Source: Daejeonella oryzae DSM 19973
GTDB lineage: Bacteria; Bacteroidota; Bacteroidia; Sphingobacteriales; Sphingobacteriaceae
Direction: 5' to 3'
DNA: 64,000 nucleotides
Assembly (NCBI RefSeq): GCF_000422945.1
Contig: NZ_AUHA01000003.1
Location: 62,001 to 126,000, forward strand
The position numbers and the translations under genes are program-made. Shown piece by piece: positions 29,732-37,997 of the stretch. Within the stretch, counting starts at the first letter, position 1. Each line of letters starts with the position of its first letter. The notes beneath the pieces are model-generated. The model was not told where the DNA came from, did no database searches, and worked only from the letters and a program-made list of their open reading frames with translations.

Positions 29732-29739
29732 CAAAAGTA
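29732..29739 (-). promoter_or_regulatory. Probable -7 box of the MFS transporter gene
   Basis: On the reverse strand this reads TACTTTTG, a perfect TAnnTTTG match 35 bp before the ATG at 29697. An upstream -33 element is not clear. Confidence 0.4.
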
Positions 29740-29903
29740 TATTATTTTTTCCTGTTATCCTGCTTGTTTACAAATGAATACGAGCATAATCAGATAAGTG
29801 TATTTTAAACACTAAGTAATCGATTTTTTTTATTGTTTTTGAGACATAGCCTGCATTCTTAGCAGGATTTAATTTTTTGTTTCAATAGCAGAAACCGCAA
29901 TTA

Positions 29904-30419
29904 TTAGTTGATATTTTTCAAAGATTTAACCGATACAGAGTTCACATCTTCGGGATTACCCCAGGCCATTTCCGGAGCTGGAATTGTCAGATTGATATTT
30001 TTCAGAGATTTAACCGATACAGAGTTCACATCTTCGGGATTACCCCAGGCCATTTCCGGAGCTGGAATTGTCAGATTAATATTTTTCAGAGATTCAACCG
30101 ATCCGGAGTTCACATCTTCGGGATTACCCCAGGTCATTTCCGGAGCTGGAATTACCAGATTGATATTTTTCAGAGATTCAACCGATCCGGAGTTCACATC
30201 TTCCGGATTACCCCAGGTCATTTCCGGAGCTGGAATTGTCAGATTGATATGTTTCAGAGATTCAACCGATCCGGAGTTCACATCTTCGGGATTACCCCAT
30301 TCTATGGAAGGCGCTTTGAAATTGTTAATTCGTTTAAGTTCTTTCCCGAAATTATTATCTGCTATCGCATTTGAAGAGAATAATAATAATGTTGCTGTGA
30401 GGATATTTAATGCTTTCAT
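29904..30419 (-). CDS. Secreted WGNPEDVN-repeat protein B (five near-identical 28-aa repeats)
   Basis: 171 aa. The signal peptide ends NAIAD (about residue 21). After a 15-residue spacer the whole mature protein is five tandem 28-residue units with core PEMTWGNPEDVNSGSVESLK and linker NINLTIPA. The unit is two residues longer than in protein A, which preserves the parity of the putative beta strand. Units 4 and 5 are identical in protein sequence. No catalytic residues, Cys or metal motif are visible; a structural or binding role is inferred. The opposite strand is also open across the repeats but is a shadow. Confidence 0.85.
   Translation of the reverse strand: MKALNILTATLLLFSSNAIADNNFGKELKRINNFKAPSIEWGNPEDVNSGSVESLKHINLTIPAPEMTWGNPEDVNSGSVESLKNINLVIPAPEMTWGNPEDVNSGSVESLKNINLTIPAPEMAWGNPEDVNSVSVKSLKNINLTIPAPEMAWGNPEDVNSVSVKSLKNIN
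29908..30327. repeat. Five tandem 84-bp repeats inside repeat gene B
   Basis: Unit starts (TTGATATTT or variant) are at 29908, 29992, 30076, 30160 and 30244, exactly 84 bp apart. The first two units differ at only about two positions; the last is the most divergent. The units abut without spacers, so this is coding tandem duplication and not a CRISPR array. Copy number could vary between strains by slippage or recombination. Confidence 0.95.
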
Positions 30420-30442
30420 AATTTGTTGTTTTTAATTATGAT

Positions 30443-30530
30443 CAAATGTAACATGTAGTAACTGCCTGTTAAATATCAAACTGGCAGGCAACATGATCAT
30501 TTCGGTAAGCAGCAGAATTGTGTCGGTGAA
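30443..30530 (-). promoter_or_regulatory. Promoter and direct-repeat operator of repeat protein B
   Basis: Reverse-strand -7 box TACATTTG (30450-30443) lies 24 bp before the ATG. TCGGT boxes are at 30502 (TCGGTAAGC) and 30523 (TCGGTGAAA), 21 bp apart, with 51 bp between the proximal box and the -7 element. Sequence just downstream of the -7 box (ATCATA) is also shared with gene A. Confidence 0.65.
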
Positions 30531-30555
30531 AACGCCGGGCAATTTTTAACCGTGA

Positions 30556-31305
30556 TTATTGGGATTTTACGCGGACAATGGAGTAGGCGAAAATTTCTTT
30601 GATATAGGTAGGCCAGGTGCCCAATGCTTCCAGTGAGGGTATAAAATCTTCTACTGAAATTTTTCCTTTAGTAGAAAAATTACAGGGATGGGGTATTACC
30701 TCTATGCCTGCATTTTTAAAAATGAGCAGTGCTCTGCGCATATGGAAGGCAGAGGTGACTAATACATAGGGAGGTTTTAAGTTTTTACCCTCTAATGTCT
30801 GCCTGGTTAATGCAGCGTTCTCTAATGTATTGCGTGACCGGGTTTCGCTCAATAAAATACTGTCCGGGAAATTTAAACTTTTTAACTCGTTAATAACCCA
30901 GGTGCTCTCTATCCATGAACTGGGATTTAAGCTGTTATTTCCTCCGGAAACAAAGATATTTGAAACTCTGTTAGTAGTTTTTAACTTAACTACTTGTATA
31001 AACCTGTCTGATGCTCCATTAAAAAAGCCATTGGCGTTTTTGTCTTCAGAAGCCATTCCTCCCAAAACAATTGCGCAACTGTATAATTTATTATGATCAA
31101 CTGCTGAAGCCTCAATATCCCAGCGGGACGCAAACTGCTTTAACAGGAATTTATTACTAAAAAGGATAAAGATGACGGTAGACAGAATCAGGAATCTTTT
31201 TTTTAATACTTTATTAGATAAGGCAAATGAAAGGATCAGGAAAATAAGAATCCAGATAAATGGATTTAAAAAGTGAATCAGGATTTTGGAGACGTAATAG
31301 TACAT
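30556..31305 (-). CDS. YdcF/ElyC family (DUF218) membrane protein
   Basis: 249 aa. Two N-terminal membrane helices (about 8-30 and 34-52), then a DUF218 domain: AIVLGGMAS near residue 78, NIFVSGGNNSL near 116, SETRSRNTLENA near 155 and VTSAFHMRRA near 183. Members such as ElyC and SanA affect peptidoglycan or undecaprenyl-phosphate metabolism and vancomycin tolerance; the enzymatic activity is unknown. It is in line with the repeat protein B gene downstream (136 bp). Confidence 0.88.
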   Translation of the reverse strand: MYYYVSKILIHFLNPFIWILIFLILSFALSNKVLKKRFLILSTVIFILFSNKFLLKQFASRWDIEASAVDHNKLYSCAIVLGGMASEDKNANGFFNGASDRFIQVVKLKTTNRVSNIFVSGGNNSLNPSSWIESTWVINELKSLNFPDSILLSETRSRNTLENAALTRQTLEGKNLKPPYVLVTSAFHMRRALLIFKNAGIEVIPHPCNFSTKGKISVEDFIPSLEALGTWPTYIKEIFAYSIVRVKSQ

Positions 31306-31351
31306 TTTTTATCCGCACAGAAATTTTAAAGGGATGGCTTAAAAAACCAAA

Positions 31352-32089
31352 TTAATTTTTACCTCCCAGGTTCACAATTACCCCGAAGCTGAAAACAGAA
31401 CTTCCTGCAGTGAGGTATTTGCGATTTTTTAAACCAATATTACTTCCGCTGGTATATTGCAGCTGAATATTTGGGTTGATAACCATTCTGGTAAAGAATA
31501 CCGGCTCAAGGAAAATATTATCTTCAGTAGGCTGCAAAACACCACTTCTAATAAATTCAGTCATGTTTATATAACTTGCCCTCAAAACAGTTCCATAATT
31601 AAGCGGGTAAGCCTTCCCAAACAATTTTAGATTTTTTTTATCCTTAGAACTGTAATTTACCTGGACAAAATATTTTTTGAATTTTGTTTCCTGGCGATCA
31701 TAGAAAAGTACGCCCTCATCGGTTCTGTCTTTAATCATCCGGTCGCTGTTTCCTTTTCCGTAGCCTGAATATACTTCAAATATTCTGTCTTTTTGAGATC
31801 CGAAAGTAGTGAAGTATCCAATACCTGCTTCCAGCATCTGGTGATTGAATTCTTTATTAACCCGATTATTATCCATTGTGGAAGCGCTCATTATAACACC
31901 GATATTATCGCTAAGCGCATAGGCAGAATTTACACTGATGTTTCCTTTTAAAGAAATATGACCAGCGGCATGAAATTCACCCTGCTCTGTAAGCATTGGT
32001 GAATCCGGAACATTGGGAAGATAAACGGAAGAACAGGAGGATAAGAAAGCAATTGATAGTAGTAAAATGCTTGGAATATTTAATTTCAT
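31352..32089 (-). CDS. Lipoprotein with predicted outer-membrane beta-barrel-like chain, unknown
   Basis: 245 aa. The lipobox ends LSSC (about Cys19). The mature part is rich in alternating strands (HISLKGNISVNSAYALSDNI, GIGYFTTFGS, SFGVIVNLGG) and begins with VYLPNVPDSPMLTEQGEFHA, a segment often seen in Bacteroidota lipid-anchored beta-barrel proteins. No specific family or function could be assigned. It is divergent from the PepSY-like gene. Confidence 0.75.
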   Translation of the reverse strand: MKLNIPSILLLSIAFLSSCSSVYLPNVPDSPMLTEQGEFHAAGHISLKGNISVNSAYALSDNIGVIMSASTMDNNRVNKEFNHQMLEAGIGYFTTFGSQKDRIFEVYSGYGKGNSDRMIKDRTDEGVLFYDRQETKFKKYFVQVNYSSKDKKNLKLFGKAYPLNYGTVLRASYINMTEFIRSGVLQPTEDNIFLEPVFFTRMVINPNIQLQYTSGSNIGLKNRKYLTAGSSVFSFGVIVNLGGKN

Positions 32090-32457
32090 ATACGTTTTGG
32101 CAAATAATAATTCTTAGTCTTGCAATTTCCTTCAACGGTTTAATAAGCTTAGAAGTGTGCCGCAAGTTGATTGTTTTTGAGTAATTAAAGAAGAATTTTT
32201 TAGAGATATTTTAAATTCATTAAATTCTTAGAATAATTCCATTATAAAGAGAGTGTGATAATAACTGTTCATACTTTGTTTATTTTAAAAACCGGCTTTT
32301 AATAATGATAATAATACGTTAAATTCATACATAGATTTTCAACCTTCCGGTCTACTTATATTTACTGATGCACTAAATTTTTTTTCGCTCAAAATTTTGC
32401 TGTTTGTGTAAATTCTGTACTTCATTATAACTTACTTTTTAATTTAATTTTACCGTT
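32090..32457. other. Divergent intergenic region
   Basis: 368 bp, very AT-rich, between the lipoprotein gene (reverse) and the PepSY-like gene (forward). It should hold both promoters. I see no perfect TAnnTTTG box next to either start, and no RNA gene or ORF of note. Confidence 0.4.
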
Positions 32458-32943
32458 ATGAAAAAAATAATTGTTGCTGCATGCGGAGTAATCATTTTAT
32501 CTTTCATGCTAATAAATGTTTCACAGGCACAGATACTCTTGCCCGAAGTAACTGTTACTTCCGGAAATGTGCCGGAGAAAGTTGATGAGGCATTTAAAAC
32601 TACCTTTAAGGAAGCCGAAGATCCTAAGTGGTACGCGGCCAACAAAAACTATCTGGTCAGATTTCTTATGAATGACATGAAAAATCAGGCTGTTTTTAAG
32701 AAAAACGGAAATATTATTTACCAGATAGCGTATGGATACGAAAAAGATTTGCCCGAAGATGTTTCCAGTTTGGTGAAAAGAAAATATCCTGATTATGAAA
32801 TAGTTGTTGCTTTTAACGTAAAGCAGGATGAGCGGAATATTTGGGTAGTGAATATGGAAAACGAAAAAAATATGATCAAAGTACGGGTAGAAGACGGGGA
32901 GATCAACATGGCCGAACGGACACGTAAATCCAGCAAAAAGTAG
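32458..32943 (+). CDS. Secreted PepSY-like (BLIP-fold) protein
   Basis: 161 aa. Signal peptide (1-23) ends VSQAQ. The mature chain fits the PepSY-like, beta-lactamase-inhibitor-like domain common in Bacteroidota: VDEAFKTTFKEAEDPKWYAANKNYLVRF, then KNGNIIYQI and YEIVVAFNVKQDE. Function is unknown; such proteins are thought to bind other periplasmic proteins. The tail is basic (ERTRKSSKK). It is followed by a hairpin terminator shared with mnmA. Confidence 0.8.
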   Translation: MKKIIVAACGVIILSFMLINVSQAQILLPEVTVTSGNVPEKVDEAFKTTFKEAEDPKWYAANKNYLVRFLMNDMKNQAVFKKNGNIIYQIAYGYEKDLPEDVSSLVKRKYPDYEIVVAFNVKQDERNIWVVNMENEKNMIKVRVEDGEINMAERTRKSSKK

Positions 32944-32966
32944 TTTAATTCACTTCAATTAATTAT

Positions 32967-33028
32967 AAAAATACCTTCCGGATTTTATTTTAAAAATAGA
33001 ATCCTGAGGGTATTTGAGTGTTTTTTTA
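32967..33028. terminator. Long hairpin terminator between convergent genes
   Basis: The arms AAATACC...CGGATT and AATCC...GGGTATTT pair around an AT-rich loop with two internal bulges, followed by seven T (about 33021-33027). Its location between the PepSY-like gene and mnmA supports termination. Confidence 0.65.
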
Positions 33029-33049
33029 TGCACTAAAAGGATCTATAAA

Positions 33050-34138
33050 TCAGACAAGAAATCCGCCTCCTAAAAGGTCGTTTCCTTCATAAAATACAGC
33101 CGATTGCCCGGGGGCAATTCCCGACACCGCATGATGAAAATTAACCTTCATCCGATCTCCTTCCTGAATAAGAGTACTCATTGCACCGGCATCTTTATAA
33201 CGAATCTTGGTTATTGCCTCTAGCGGCTCATTAATATTTTCGTACTTAAGCAAATTAATATTTCTCACTATAGCATCTGTACGCTCTAATTCATTTTCTG
33301 TACCCAACATTACAGTGTTGCTTTCCGGCAAAATGCGGGTAACGTACATAGGGTGTCCAAAAGCCACTCCTAATCCTTTACGCTGTCCTATAGTATAATA
33401 AGGATAACCCTTATGTTTACCTACAACAGTTCCGTTATTGAGCATGAAATTTCCGGGACCGATCCGCTCATCCAGATCCTCTACTTTATTGCGTAAAAAT
33501 GCTCTATAGTCATTATCCGGAACAAAGCAGATTTCGTAGCTTTCAGATTTGTTAGCCAGATCAAACTGCCCCATATCTTTTGCCATTTGTCGGATTTCTG
33601 ATTTTGCAAAACTTCCCAATGGAAATTGTGTTCGCGAAAGATTTTCCTGGGACACACCCCAAAGAACATAGGATTGATCTTTATGTTCGTCTTTTCCTTT
33701 TGAAATTACATAACGTCCCGTATCCTGAAGACGGATATTGGCATAATGGCCTGTAGCAATAAATTCGCAATCCAGCTTATTGGCACGCTTCAGTAAAGCT
33801 TCCCATTTAATATGGGTATTACATAAAACACATGGATTAGGGGTTCTTCCGGCTAAATATTCATCCACAAAATTGTCGATCACAAAATCTCCAAATTCAT
33901 CCCGGATGTCTAATATGTAATGCGGAAAGCCATAGCCTACCGATAAAGCTCTGGCATCATTAATACTATCCAGGCTGCAGCAGCCGGTTTCTTTAGAAGA
34001 GCCACCTGCAGATGCATAATCCCAGGTTTTCATGGTAAGGCCGATTACTTCATATCCCTGCTCATGAAGCATTACTGCTGCAACAGAACTATCAACACCA
34101 CCACTCATGGCCACCAGAATTCTCCCTTTTTTACTCAT
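33050..34138 (-). CDS. mnmA: tRNA-specific 2-thiouridylase
   Basis: 362 aa. The PP-loop AMSGGVDSSVAA lies at residues 10-21. Catalytic Cys103 (NPCVLCN) and Cys204 (EICFVPD) form the persulfide/disulfide pair. The central and C-terminal beta-barrel domains are complete. It installs the 2-thio group on U34 of tRNA-Lys, -Glu and -Gln. A probable -7 box (TATCTTTG) lies at 34208-34201 and a GAGGAG-like ribosome site is visible just before the ATG. Confidence 0.95.
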   Translation of the reverse strand: MSKKGRILVAMSGGVDSSVAAVMLHEQGYEVIGLTMKTWDYASAGGSSKETGCCSLDSINDARALSVGYGFPHYILDIRDEFGDFVIDNFVDEYLAGRTPNPCVLCNTHIKWEALLKRANKLDCEFIATGHYANIRLQDTGRYVISKGKDEHKDQSYVLWGVSQENLSRTQFPLGSFAKSEIRQMAKDMGQFDLANKSESYEICFVPDNDYRAFLRNKVEDLDERIGPGNFMLNNGTVVGKHKGYPYYTIGQRKGLGVAFGHPMYVTRILPESNTVMLGTENELERTDAIVRNINLLKYENINEPLEAITKIRYKDAGAMSTLIQEGDRMKVNFHHAVSGIAPGQSAVFYEGNDLLGGGFLV

Positions 34139-34200
34139 TTCAGTTTTAAAATCTCCTCAATACTTAACGTATTACCGGCTTAGTCAAAATTTTTGAAGCA

Positions 34201-34208
34201 CAAAGATA
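34201..34208 (-). promoter_or_regulatory. Probable mnmA -7 box
   Basis: The reverse strand reads TATCTTTG, matching TAnnTTTG, about 63 bp before the mnmA ATG and just past the arsM stop (34268). This suggests mnmA is transcribed separately from the arsenosugar genes. Confidence 0.45.
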
Positions 34209-34267
34209 CAGCTTTAAGTCTTTTTTATATCCGGATTAAGTCAATTGATGGTCAACATAGAGCTTAG

Positions 34268-35236
34268 TTAGCAACAGCCGCCACCATCATAAAAATAGGT
34301 AGAACTAGAAATGAAAATATCCTGGCGATTTAAAGCGCTTAAAGCTGCCGCGGTTTTATCACAAATTGCTAAGGGCTGATTGGAAAATAATGTGTGACCA
34401 TTTCCGTCATCAAAAAAATTATCGCCATAATAAATGGCTGTTTTTCCTGTAAAAACACAGGGTCCGTCTGCGGGAACCGGATCTTTGATGGCGCAGATCT
34501 CACAGCTTTCAATGTAGATCAGTTCATCCGTTTCATAATGAATCGGATCCAGAATCCGGTAAGGCCTTTTGGCCCGTACTTCGATGGTTCCAAAACCTAT
34601 ATCTGTTAATCGTTTAATGTATTCGTTTAAAGGCAAGGCTCCCGATAGGCATAATGCCCGAAGTCTTTCATCATTTTTCAGGTTTGCTGGTATGTTCTGC
34701 TCGCAAGTCGGGTCTGATAATATTAATCTGCCGTTGGGTTTTAAAACACGATACATTTCTTTTAGTGCCTGCTGCAATTCATCATCACGAAAAATATTGA
34801 ACAAACAATTTTGTGCAGCTACATCTATTGAACTGTCCTCTAATGGCAGATTTAGCGCATCCGCTTTGCGGATATCAATAAATTCTGATTTAAACCAGGA
34901 ATTTGATTTTTCTGCTTCTACCAGATTGGCTTTGCAGGCATCAATCATTTCTTCTACCACATCAATTCCAATTACTGCGCCTTTTTTACGACTGAAGTAA
35001 GAGAATTGAAGTAACTCCATTCCGCCCCCGATTCCTACATATAAAATGCCTGGGTTTCCCGAAAGATCTCTGGGGTTTACCGTGCTACCGCAACCGTAGT
35101 TCATTTCCAGCATTCTGGAGGGAACTGTAAGATCTGGTAATTTCCATACAGGTGTTGTTGTACAGCATAATCCTTTTTCAGGATTTTCTGCTGCAGCTTT
35201 ATATACATCGTAGGTAGTGATCTGCTGAATATCCAT
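34268..35236 (-). CDS. arsM: Arsenosugar-pathway arsenite S-adenosylmethionine methyltransferase
   Basis: 322 aa. A class I methyltransferase core with SAM motif ILYVGIGGGMELL near 64-76, and Cys residues suited to bind As(III): CC at 24-25, Cys49 in NYGCGSTVNPR, Cys in DPTCEQN, and a GGGCC C-terminal tail. The long C-terminal domain after the SAM core (SCEICAIK, GPCVFTGKTAIYYG) marks the arsenosugar subtype. It is last in the cluster, 3 bp after the glycosyltransferase gene, and would methylate arsenic as a step toward arsenosugars. Confidence 0.88.
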   Translation of the reverse strand: MDIQQITTYDVYKAAAENPEKGLCCTTTPVWKLPDLTVPSRMLEMNYGCGSTVNPRDLSGNPGILYVGIGGGMELLQFSYFSRKKGAVIGIDVVEEMIDACKANLVEAEKSNSWFKSEFIDIRKADALNLPLEDSSIDVAAQNCLFNIFRDDELQQALKEMYRVLKPNGRLILSDPTCEQNIPANLKNDERLRALCLSGALPLNEYIKRLTDIGFGTIEVRAKRPYRILDPIHYETDELIYIESCEICAIKDPVPADGPCVFTGKTAIYYGDNFFDDGNGHTLFSNQPLAICDKTAAALSALNRQDIFISSSTYFYDGGGCC

Positions 35237-35239
35237 AAC

Positions 35240-35836
35240 TTATCTGATTAGGTTTTTTAATTCCTCATTTAAATCATCAATTGTATCAATATCTGATAAT
35301 GAAGGTAAAATATAACAGGTTTTTTGCAGGCGATTAATATCTTCCAGTGTTTGAGCGGCCACAGTAGAGCTGCTCCATATTTTGTTTTCAAACAGGATGT
35401 GTTCAGGCGATTTCATTCCCAATAAATAATATCCTCCGTCAAGCGCCGGACCAATTACAAAATCGCGTGTGTGTAATTTTTTAAACGCTTCTGTGATTGT
35501 TGCAGCATCCAGATCTATGCAATCGCTGCCAATAATCACTACCTGTTTATGACCATTCTGAAATGCGAGATTAAATGCATTTTGCATGCGAAGGCCCAAA
35601 TCACTGCCGCTTTGAACGTGTTTTTCATATATAGTTTCCGGCCAGTTATCTTTAAAATCGATTATTTCATCATAGAATAAATATTTTTTGGCCGAAATGT
35701 CCGAACTTATTTTTTGGGTATGATCAAGTAAATACTTATAGATGACAAGAGCATTTTTATCTCCAATTCCGACGGCCAGCCGCGTTTTTACTTTTCCTTC
35801 CAGAGGATTTTTTATAAAAATAATCAGAGCCTCCAT
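35240..35836 (-). CDS. Arsenosugar biosynthesis glycosyltransferase (TIGR04282 type)
   Basis: 198 aa GT-A-like fold. It begins LIIFIKNPLEGKVKTRLAVGIG (nucleotide-sugar loop) and has VVIIGSDCIDLDAATI (acidic metal site near 96-111) and DFVIGPALDGGYYLLGMK. This small family is repeatedly found beside arsM and arsS. It overlaps the arsS stop by one base and precedes arsM by 3 bp. The exact sugar transfer is unproven. Confidence 0.85.
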   Translation of the reverse strand: MEALIIFIKNPLEGKVKTRLAVGIGDKNALVIYKYLLDHTQKISSDISAKKYLFYDEIIDFKDNWPETIYEKHVQSGSDLGLRMQNAFNLAFQNGHKQVVIIGSDCIDLDAATITEAFKKLHTRDFVIGPALDGGYYLLGMKSPEHILFENKIWSSSTVAAQTLEDINRLQKTCYILPSLSDIDTIDDLNEELKNLIR

Positions 35837-36885
35837 TAAACTATTTCACCTCCGCAGCTTGAACCGGCACCGGCTGTACAACCATAGCAATGCTGGTTGA
35901 TGACAATTTCCCGCTGGTTTAATTGTTCTGTGTTAAAGTTTTTAATGTGATCGGGCAAGCCATGATTAATCTTCAGATCAAGCATCTGGTTGAAATCGCA
36001 ATCATATAAATAACCATCCCAGCCAATAGATATCATGCTGCGGCACATTACGTTTTGAGCCGCCTCCGGATTAAAGGAGTTGACCAGCTTTTCCATATAT
36101 CCATCGTAATTTCCACTTACCATTAAATAATCTAAAAATCGGCTTACAGGTAAATTGGTAATTGCGAAAAGCTCATTGAAAAAGATATTAAACCGCAGCT
36201 TTAATTCACGTTTAAAGTCGGATTCTAAAGATCCCTGCGGAGGTGGTAAAAACGCACCGGAAGGATTATATACCAGGTTAAGAATTAAACCCGAGCCCTC
36301 CACACCATAACCGGCTGCATTTAATAATTGCAATGCCTTAAGAGAATCATTAAAAACTCCTTCTCCGCGTTGCGCATCTGTTTTGTGCGATGAATAATAG
36401 GGGAGAGAGGAAATGACTTCTACACGGTGAGTTTTAAAAAACTCGGGCAGATCATTATATTTTTTATTCGCTACAATTATAGTGAGGTTGCATCTTACAA
36501 TGATTTTACGCCCCAATTTGCTGATTTCCTCTACAAACCATCTGAAGTCCGGGTTCATCTCCGGAGCGCCGCCTGTAAGGTCAACCGTTTGAATGGATGT
36601 GGAAGCTAAAATATCGAGGCATTGCTGCATTGTTTCCCTGGTCATGATCTCTTTTCGGTCCGGACCGGCGTCTACGTGGCAATGCTTGCAGGTTTGGTTG
36701 CACATTTTACCCACATTAATCTGCAGGGTGTTAATATTCAATGGCTTTAAAGGAAACAAGCCAAGCGCTCTTAATTTTTCACTGAATTTGGGAAGTGAAG
36801 AAATCGTTTCATCGCCGGTATTCAAAACTTCCAGCTGAATAAATGAATTAGATAAAGGATTATGTGATGCCTGAAGGCTTTTCAT
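35836..36885 (-). CDS. arsS: Arsenosugar biosynthesis radical SAM protein
   Basis: 349 aa. The 4Fe-4S/SAM motif CNQTCKHCH has Cys62, Cys66 and Cys69, and the GGAPEMNP segment near 110 supports SAM binding. A second Cys-rich cluster ends the protein (CYGCTAGAGSSCGG), typical of the SPASM-like C-terminus of this family. Family knowledge: ArsS joins the 5'-deoxyadenosyl group to dimethylarsenite-derived species. Neighbouring arsM and the glycosyltransferase support this. Confidence 0.88.
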   Translation of the reverse strand: MKSLQASHNPLSNSFIQLEVLNTGDETISSLPKFSEKLRALGLFPLKPLNINTLQINVGKMCNQTCKHCHVDAGPDRKEIMTRETMQQCLDILASTSIQTVDLTGGAPEMNPDFRWFVEEISKLGRKIIVRCNLTIIVANKKYNDLPEFFKTHRVEVISSLPYYSSHKTDAQRGEGVFNDSLKALQLLNAAGYGVEGSGLILNLVYNPSGAFLPPPQGSLESDFKRELKLRFNIFFNELFAITNLPVSRFLDYLMVSGNYDGYMEKLVNSFNPEAAQNVMCRSMISIGWDGYLYDCDFNQMLDLKINHGLPDHIKNFNTEQLNQREIVINQHCYGCTAGAGSSCGGEIV

Positions 36886-36958
36886 TTGGGATTTAAAAAA
36901 TTAAAAGTAGGAATTTTGATATGAGTTAGCTTCCAACTACTTTGGAACAATATGCAAA

Positions 36959-37291
36959 CTACATGGATAGTTCTTTCACTTTGTTCATCATCTGTACGCC
37001 ATGAACGAGTGAAGCTCCGCCGCGTATGGCGGCGGCAACGTGAATAGCCTCCATCATCTGTTCTTCATTTGAACCTTTTTCCAGACAATCGCTGGCATAT
37101 GCATCAATGCAATATGGGCATTGAACCGTATGAGCTACCGCCAGGGCTATTAATGACTTTTCTCTTGCCGTTAAAGCACCATCTTTAAAAACTTCGCCAT
37201 AATAATCAAAAAATTTTTTTGCCAGTTCAGGTTGAAAATCGCTGATATTTCCAAATTTTTTAAGGTCGGCGGGATCATAGTAAGTTTTCAT
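36959..37291 (-). CDS. Arsenosugar-associated AhpD/carboxymuconolactone-decarboxylase-like protein
   Basis: 110 aa from the Met of MKTYYDPADLKKFG, the usual start of this family; an upstream ATG at 37336 would add 15 residues. The redox motif CPYC (QCPYCIDAYASDC) with a following Cys resembles AhpD thiol peroxidases. It lies between the ArsN1-like gene and arsS in the same direction. It may supply reducing power or protect against arsenic-driven peroxide; this is inferred from context. Confidence 0.8.
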   Translation of the reverse strand: MKTYYDPADLKKFGNISDFQPELAKKFFDYYGEVFKDGALTAREKSLIALAVAHTVQCPYCIDAYASDCLEKGSNEEQMMEAIHVAAAIRGGASLVHGVQMMNKVKELSM

Positions 37292-37434
37292 CGGATTTAA
37301 TTTAAGTGCTGAAGCTGTATCTCTATCGATCTGCATTCATATTAAGAATTTAAATAGTTACGCCTAATATAACCCATTCGGTTTTATGCCGAAGTTGCTA
37401 ATATTCAAAATTACTAAAGCGTGATACTCTGTTC

Positions 37435-37926
37435 TTATTTAGTCCCTGCAATTTTACTTCTTCTTTCTAACAGGAAAACATCTTTCCATTCATTATTTAA
37501 TTTCCCGATTTTTTCCCGGTAGCCAATAGTGCGAAAACCGCATGTTTCATGTAAGCGAATGCTCGCTGTATTTTCTGCAAATATACCGGCTTGCAAGGTC
37601 CATATTTCATGCTTTTCGCTTTCAGTGATCAGGTGATTAAGCAATAGTTTTCCAAATCCCTCACCTCTGACTTTTTCCGATATATATATACTTACTTCGG
37701 CAACACCGGCATAAACACATCTTCCTGAAACCGCAGTAAGAGCAGTCCAACCTAATATTTCGTCGTTTTTGATACACACAAAACGTCCCTGTGGTAAATG
37801 TGTCTGATTCCAACTATCCCAGTCGGGCGCATTGATCTCGAATGTTGCTTTGCCGGTGGCTATTCCTTCCTCGTATATTTTTTTAACATCATTCCAATGC
37901 TCAGGCAATAGGTTCGCAATTTCCAT
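37435..37926 (-). CDS. GNAT acetyltransferase, phosphinothricin/arsinothricin (ArsN1-like) type
   Basis: 163 aa from the ATG at 37926 (MEIANLLPEHWNDVKKIYEEG). A longer frame reaches 38019, but it would start upstream of the predicted -7 box at 38005-37998. The features KKIYEEGIATGKATFE, YISEKVRGEGFGKLLLNHL (acetyl-CoA loop) and FRTIGYREKIGK fit the Pat/ArsN1 family, which N-acetylates phosphinothricin-like compounds. Location at the head of an arsenosugar cluster favours the arsinothricin-resistance ArsN1 subtype. Specificity is inferred, not shown. Confidence 0.75.
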   Translation of the reverse strand: MEIANLLPEHWNDVKKIYEEGIATGKATFEINAPDWDSWNQTHLPQGRFVCIKNDEILGWTALTAVSGRCVYAGVAEVSIYISEKVRGEGFGKLLLNHLITESEKHEIWTLQAGIFAENTASIRLHETCGFRTIGYREKIGKLNNEWKDVFLLERRSKIAGTK

Positions 37927-37997
37927 AATCTCTACTATTAAAATATTTATCTTATTGTTTGAATCGATTGATGTTAAAAAATCCCACCAGTATAATT

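Noticed and set aside
29908-30327. Possible CRISPR array
   Set aside because: The units are contiguous 84-bp in-frame repeats without spacers, inside a coding sequence.
29908-30435. 175-aa plus-strand ORF opposite repeat gene B
   Set aside because: It is open only because the 84-bp repeat lacks stops in that frame; it has no signal peptide or promoter, and protein B on the other strand has both.
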